Source: Neptuniibacter sp. (GTDB lineage: Bacteria > Pseudomonadota > Gammaproteobacteria > Pseudomonadales > Balneatricaceae). Taken from it: DNA of 8,272 nt. Below are positions 5,629 through 8,272 of this stretch, piece after piece. Every line of letters begins with the position of its first letter. Position 1 is the first letter of the stretch. The notes beneath the pieces are model-generated. The model was not told where the DNA came from. It saw nothing but the letters and a program-made list of their open reading frames with translations, and did no database searches. The stretch spans positions 1 through 8,272 of the forward strand of contig JASBRM010000063.1 in assembly GCA_030149405.1 (NCBI GenBank). Direction: 5' to 3'. Made by a program: the position numbers and the translations under genes.

Positions 5629-5691
5629 GCAACAACCCCTTTCCCTTTACCATTTCCGGTCTATTTTTATTTTCAGACGAAAGTTAGTGCT

Positions 5692-7209
5692 ATGCCGGAC
5701 AGATATATCAAAAAAATCCTCGAGGCCCGTGTTTATGATGTGGCGGTCGAGACACCGATGGATGAAGCAAAAGGCCTGTCAGAACGTCTGAATAACCGAA
5801 TTTTGCTTAAGCGTGAAGATGAACAGCCGGTGTTCTCCTTCAAACTACGTGGTGCATACAACAAGATGCAGCAGCTGACCGAAGAAGAGCGCGCTTGTGG
5901 CGTTGTTGCTGCTTCAGCAGGTAACCATGCTCAGGGCGTAGCGATGTCGGCGAAGAAGCTGGGCATTAAAGCCACCATTGTTATGCCGAAAACCACTCCG
6001 GATGTGAAGGTGAACAATGTTCGTCGTCTTGGCGGTAAAGTGGTTCTTCACGGCGACGCTTATGATGAAGCGGCCGCTCATGCCAAAAAACTCGTTGAAG
6101 AGAAGGGCATGACTTACGTGCATCCGTTTGATGATCCTGATGTCATTGCCGGACAAGGCACCATTGCTATGGAGATCCTACGTCAGGAATCCGGCCCAAT
6201 TGATGCCATTTTTGTCTGCGTAGGCGGCGGTGGCCTGATTGCAGGTATCGCATCCTATGTGAAGTATCTGCGCCCTGAAGTAAAAATCATTGGTGTGGAG
6301 TCTGAAGACTCTGCATGCCTATATGAAGCCTTAAAAGCCGGTGAAAGGGTTGTATTGCCGCATGTGGGTATCTTTGCAGACGGTGTTGCCGTAGCTCAGG
6401 TAGGTGAAAACACCTTTGAAGTGGCTAAACGTTGTGTGGATGAGGTGATCACCTGTTCCACCGATGAGATCTGTGCTGCTATCAAAGATATCTACGACGA
6501 TACCCGTTCTATCTGCGAGCCTGCAGGTGCGTTGGGCGTTGCCGGTATGAAGAAGTATGTTGAGCGCGAGGGCCTTGAGGGCAAGACACTGATCGCCATC
6601 GATTCCGGCGCTAATGTGAACTTTGACCGTTTACGTCATATCGCTGAGCGTTCTGAACTGGGTGAAAAGCGTGAAGCGATCATTGCCGCGCGTATCCCGG
6701 AAAAAGCCGGCAGTTTTAAGAAGTTCTGCTCGGCACTGGGTAAGCGCAATATCACCGAATTTAACTACCGTTATAGCGACGATAGCAACGCAATCGTGTT
6801 TGCGGGTATCCAGCTGAAATCCGGCGGTGACGGTCGTGAAGAGCTGATCACTGAGCTACGCGATCAGGAATACGAAGTGGAAGACCTGAGCGATAACGAG
6901 ATGGCGAAGATCCATGTCCGTTATATGGTCGGCGGCCATGCACCGTTGAACCTGGAAAATGAAGTGATCTACCGCTTTGAATTCCCGGAACGCCCGGGCG
7001 CGTTGATGAAGTTCCTCAGCAGGCTCGGCGGAAAATGGAACATCTCTCTGTTCCACTACCGTAACCACGGATCCGCGTTTGGTCGTGTTCTGGTCGGTAT
7101 GCAGGTACCGGAAGGTGAGCGTGATCAGGTTGGGGCATTCCTGGAAGAGATTGGTTACAACTACTGGGAAGAAACGAATAACGCGGCTTATCAGTTATTC
7201 CTGGGCTAG
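5692..7209 (+). CDS. ilvA: Threonine ammonia-lyase (dehydratase), biosynthetic
   Basis: PLP enzyme that converts L-threonine to 2-oxobutanoate and ammonia, the first step of isoleucine synthesis, in the cytoplasm. The 505-residue length matches the Pseudomonas-type biosynthetic enzyme. The catalytic domain (about 10-320) carries FSFKLRGAYN with the PLP-binding Lys51, SAGNHAQG (75-82), the glycine-rich phosphate loop VGGGGL (177-182) and DSGANVNF (304-311), whose Ser should contact the PLP ring nitrogen. Two ACT-like regulatory segments follow: IPEKAGSFKKFCSALGKRNI (335-354) onward and FPERPGALMKFLSRLGGKWN (431-450) to the end. Both are intact, so isoleucine feedback inhibition is expected; the degradative TdcB type lacks this region. 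The start MPDRYIKKILEARVYDVAVETP matches the family opening, although the ribosome binding site (GACGAAAG region) is weak. Confidence 0.98.
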   Translation: MPDRYIKKILEARVYDVAVETPMDEAKGLSERLNNRILLKREDEQPVFSFKLRGAYNKMQQLTEEERACGVVAASAGNHAQGVAMSAKKLGIKATIVMPKTTPDVKVNNVRRLGGKVVLHGDAYDEAAAHAKKLVEEKGMTYVHPFDDPDVIAGQGTIAMEILRQESGPIDAIFVCVGGGGLIAGIASYVKYLRPEVKIIGVESEDSACLYEALKAGERVVLPHVGIFADGVAVAQVGENTFEVAKRCVDEVITCSTDEICAAIKDIYDDTRSICEPAGALGVAGMKKYVEREGLEGKTLIAIDSGANVNFDRLRHIAERSELGEKREAIIAARIPEKAGSFKKFCSALGKRNITEFNYRYSDDSNAIVFAGIQLKSGGDGREELITELRDQEYEVEDLSDNEMAKIHVRYMVGGHAPLNLENEVIYRFEFPERPGALMKFLSRLGGKWNISLFHYRNHGSAFGRVLVGMQVPEGERDQVGAFLEEIGYNYWEETNNAAYQLFLG

Positions 7210-7215
7210 TCGGCG

Positions 7216-8154
7216 CTAACACTCAACGCTGATGTTAGATTTATCATCAGCGTTTATCTCTATTTTTACTGCTTTCAGTTGATGATAACGAGAACCTAAT
7301 TCAGTAAAGTCCTTCTCAGTGAGCTCTGTTTCCAAGCGCTTGAGATAAAACCGCCCCTCATGTGAATAAATTTTATCTCCAATAATTGGATATCCCAGAT
7401 TGGAGAGATGCGCTCGGATCTGATGTTTACGTCCAGTATGCAGTTCGCATTCAATCAGGCTTCTCCCCAACTCTCTTTTAATCACCCGAAAGGCAGTTTT
7501 GCTCAGTTTAGGTTTTGGATAAAGCTCTGGTGAATCTGGATCAACCACGTAAACTTGACTGCGGATTTCACTCCCAAGCTTTTCTGCAAGCTCGCACTCA
7601 ACAATCTTTTCATCCCAATCTGGCGAGCCGGTAACCCAGGCATGATAGATCTTCCGGGTAATTAGCTGGTCCAGTTTAGGTTTCCATTTCTTATCAGCCG
7701 CACTATTTTTAGCTAGCAGGATGATGCCCGCGGTTTCGGTATCCAGCCGATGTAGCAAATGTGCATCTGCATAGTGCGTTTCCCTGCGGATAATAGAGAT
7801 CAGTGTGTTGTATAAGTTAAGGGTCGTTCGGCTTACAGGTAGCAGGTGCGGTTTATAAACCGCCATAAGCTCTTCATTTTCCCACAACAGTTTCCAATCG
7901 GTATTCACCTCATATTCCTGATGACCGGGTAAGGTAATCTGCAATTTCTGACCAGACTTAAGTTGCTGATCATATGGAATATTTCGACCTTCACTACGCA
8001 CATAACCTTGAAGAAACAGATCTTTTAATCGCGTACGATCACGCTCAACCATACGAGCACTCAAGAATGAGTATGCATTAGCCGAGGTACTAGAGATGCA
8101 TTCCTGAAAAACAGGAAATGAGAGAACAAAGCCTACCGCAGAAGGTGCTGGCAT
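7216..8154 (-). CDS. RluA-family RNA pseudouridine synthase
   Basis: Converts a uridine in rRNA or tRNA to pseudouridine in the cytoplasm; the target site cannot be read from sequence. From the ATG at 8154 the protein has 312 residues, usual for the family. An S4-like RNA-binding segment (about 30-75, FLSARMVERDRTRLKDLFLQ) precedes the catalytic domain. Motif II is HLLHRLDTETAGIILLAKN (132-150) with catalytic Asp138, and the RNA-binding/signature stretch is ELHTGRKHQIRAHLSNLGYP (237-256) followed by IIGDKIY. The frame stays open 38 codons further upstream, but that stretch overlaps the real reading frame of the preceding gene and looks non-protein-like, so the internal ATG is chosen. A GAG motif just before it is a weak ribosome binding site. 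It starts seven bases after the upstream stop codon and is probably translationally coupled. Confidence 0.92.
   Translation of the reverse strand: MPAPSAVGFVLSFPVFQECISSTSANAYSFLSARMVERDRTRLKDLFLQGYVRSEGRNIPYDQQLKSGQKLQITLPGHQEYEVNTDWKLLWENEELMAVYKPHLLPVSRTTLNLYNTLISIIRRETHYADAHLLHRLDTETAGIILLAKNSAADKKWKPKLDQLITRKIYHAWVTGSPDWDEKIVECELAEKLGSEIRSQVYVVDPDSPELYPKPKLSKTAFRVIKRELGRSLIECELHTGRKHQIRAHLSNLGYPIIGDKIYSHEGRFYLKRLETELTEKDFTELGSRYHQLKAVKIEINADDKSNISVEC
7225..7268 (+). terminator. ilvA terminator embedded in the convergent gene
   Basis: A perfect 10-bp stem pairs AACGCTGATG (7225-7234) with CATCAGCGTT (7245-7254) around a 10-base loop, followed by an interrupted T-rich stretch ending in TTTTT at 7263-7267. 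It starts 15 bases after the ilvA stop and lies wholly inside the 3' coding end of the opposing pseudouridine synthase gene. Confidence 0.65.
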
Positions 8155-8161
8155 CTCGGTC

Positions 8162-8272
8162 TCAAACCCCACTCTGCAATTCCTCACCCAGATAATCATG
8201 CAGTAGTTCCAGCCAACGACCACGCTTGCCCTTACGTACAATCGCACTGTAGTGCACTTTCGGGCCATCTTC
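8162..8272 (-). CDS. C-terminal end of an unidentified gene
   Basis: The last 36 codons of a minus-strand gene running off the window edge, ending at a TGA at 8162-8164. The visible sequence includes GPKVHYSAIVRKGKRGRWLE and LLHDYLGEELQSGV, a basic stretch followed by an amphipathic helix. I do not recognise the family. The frame is accepted as real because it has ordinary protein composition and its stop falls seven bases before the pseudouridine synthase ATG, as expected in an operon. The overlapping alternative frame reads poorly. Confidence 0.7.
   Translation of the reverse strand, partial: EDGPKVHYSAIVRKGKRGRWLELLHDYLGEELQSGV

Overview
The window looks like chromosome of a marine gammaproteobacterium. 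IlvA (505 residues) and RpiA (223 residues) have the lengths and wording I remember from Pseudomonas and Oceanospirillales-type proteins, they are divergently paired as in many gammaproteobacteria, and the antiporter is of the NhaD type common in marine and halophilic bacteria. These assignments come from recalled family sequences, since no search could be run.

Layout. Bases 1-1573 (+ strand) hold the 3' part of a MerR-family metal sensor, a small PlsC-type acyltransferase and a MEKHLA (PAS-like) protein. Bases 1574-1772 hold a phased repeat array and a bidirectional terminator. Bases 1773-3665 (- strand) encode a 630-residue NhaD-type Na+/H+ antiporter with a complete PAS sensor domain inserted between two membrane segments. 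Bases 3666-4335 contain no convincing gene. They hold a long, apparently structured antiporter leader (3666-3900), two copies of a dRS3-like palindrome, and a hairpin-rich block. An AT-rich orphan gene (4336-4737) follows, encoding a small tail-anchored protein, and ends at a clear terminator. Then come rpiA (- strand) and ilvA (+ strand), divergent from a 154-base spacer. ilvA converges on an RluA-family pseudouridine synthase gene (- strand) with only six bases between stop codons, so the ilvA terminator lies inside the neighbour's coding end. The window closes with the last 36 codons of an unidentified gene upstream of, and probably cotranscribed with, the synthase.

How the parts fit. rpiA and ilvA are housekeeping genes (pentose phosphate pathway and isoleucine synthesis), as is the RNA modification gene. 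The most unusual locus is the antiporter: it carries its own PAS domain, faces a MEKHLA/PAS-like gene across a shared terminator, has a leader with mutually exclusive stems, and is bracketed by copies of one palindromic repeat. Together these suggest an antiporter controlled both at the protein level (PAS) and perhaps at the RNA level (leader). That control is inference; the domain insertion and the base-pairing potential are read directly from the sequence.
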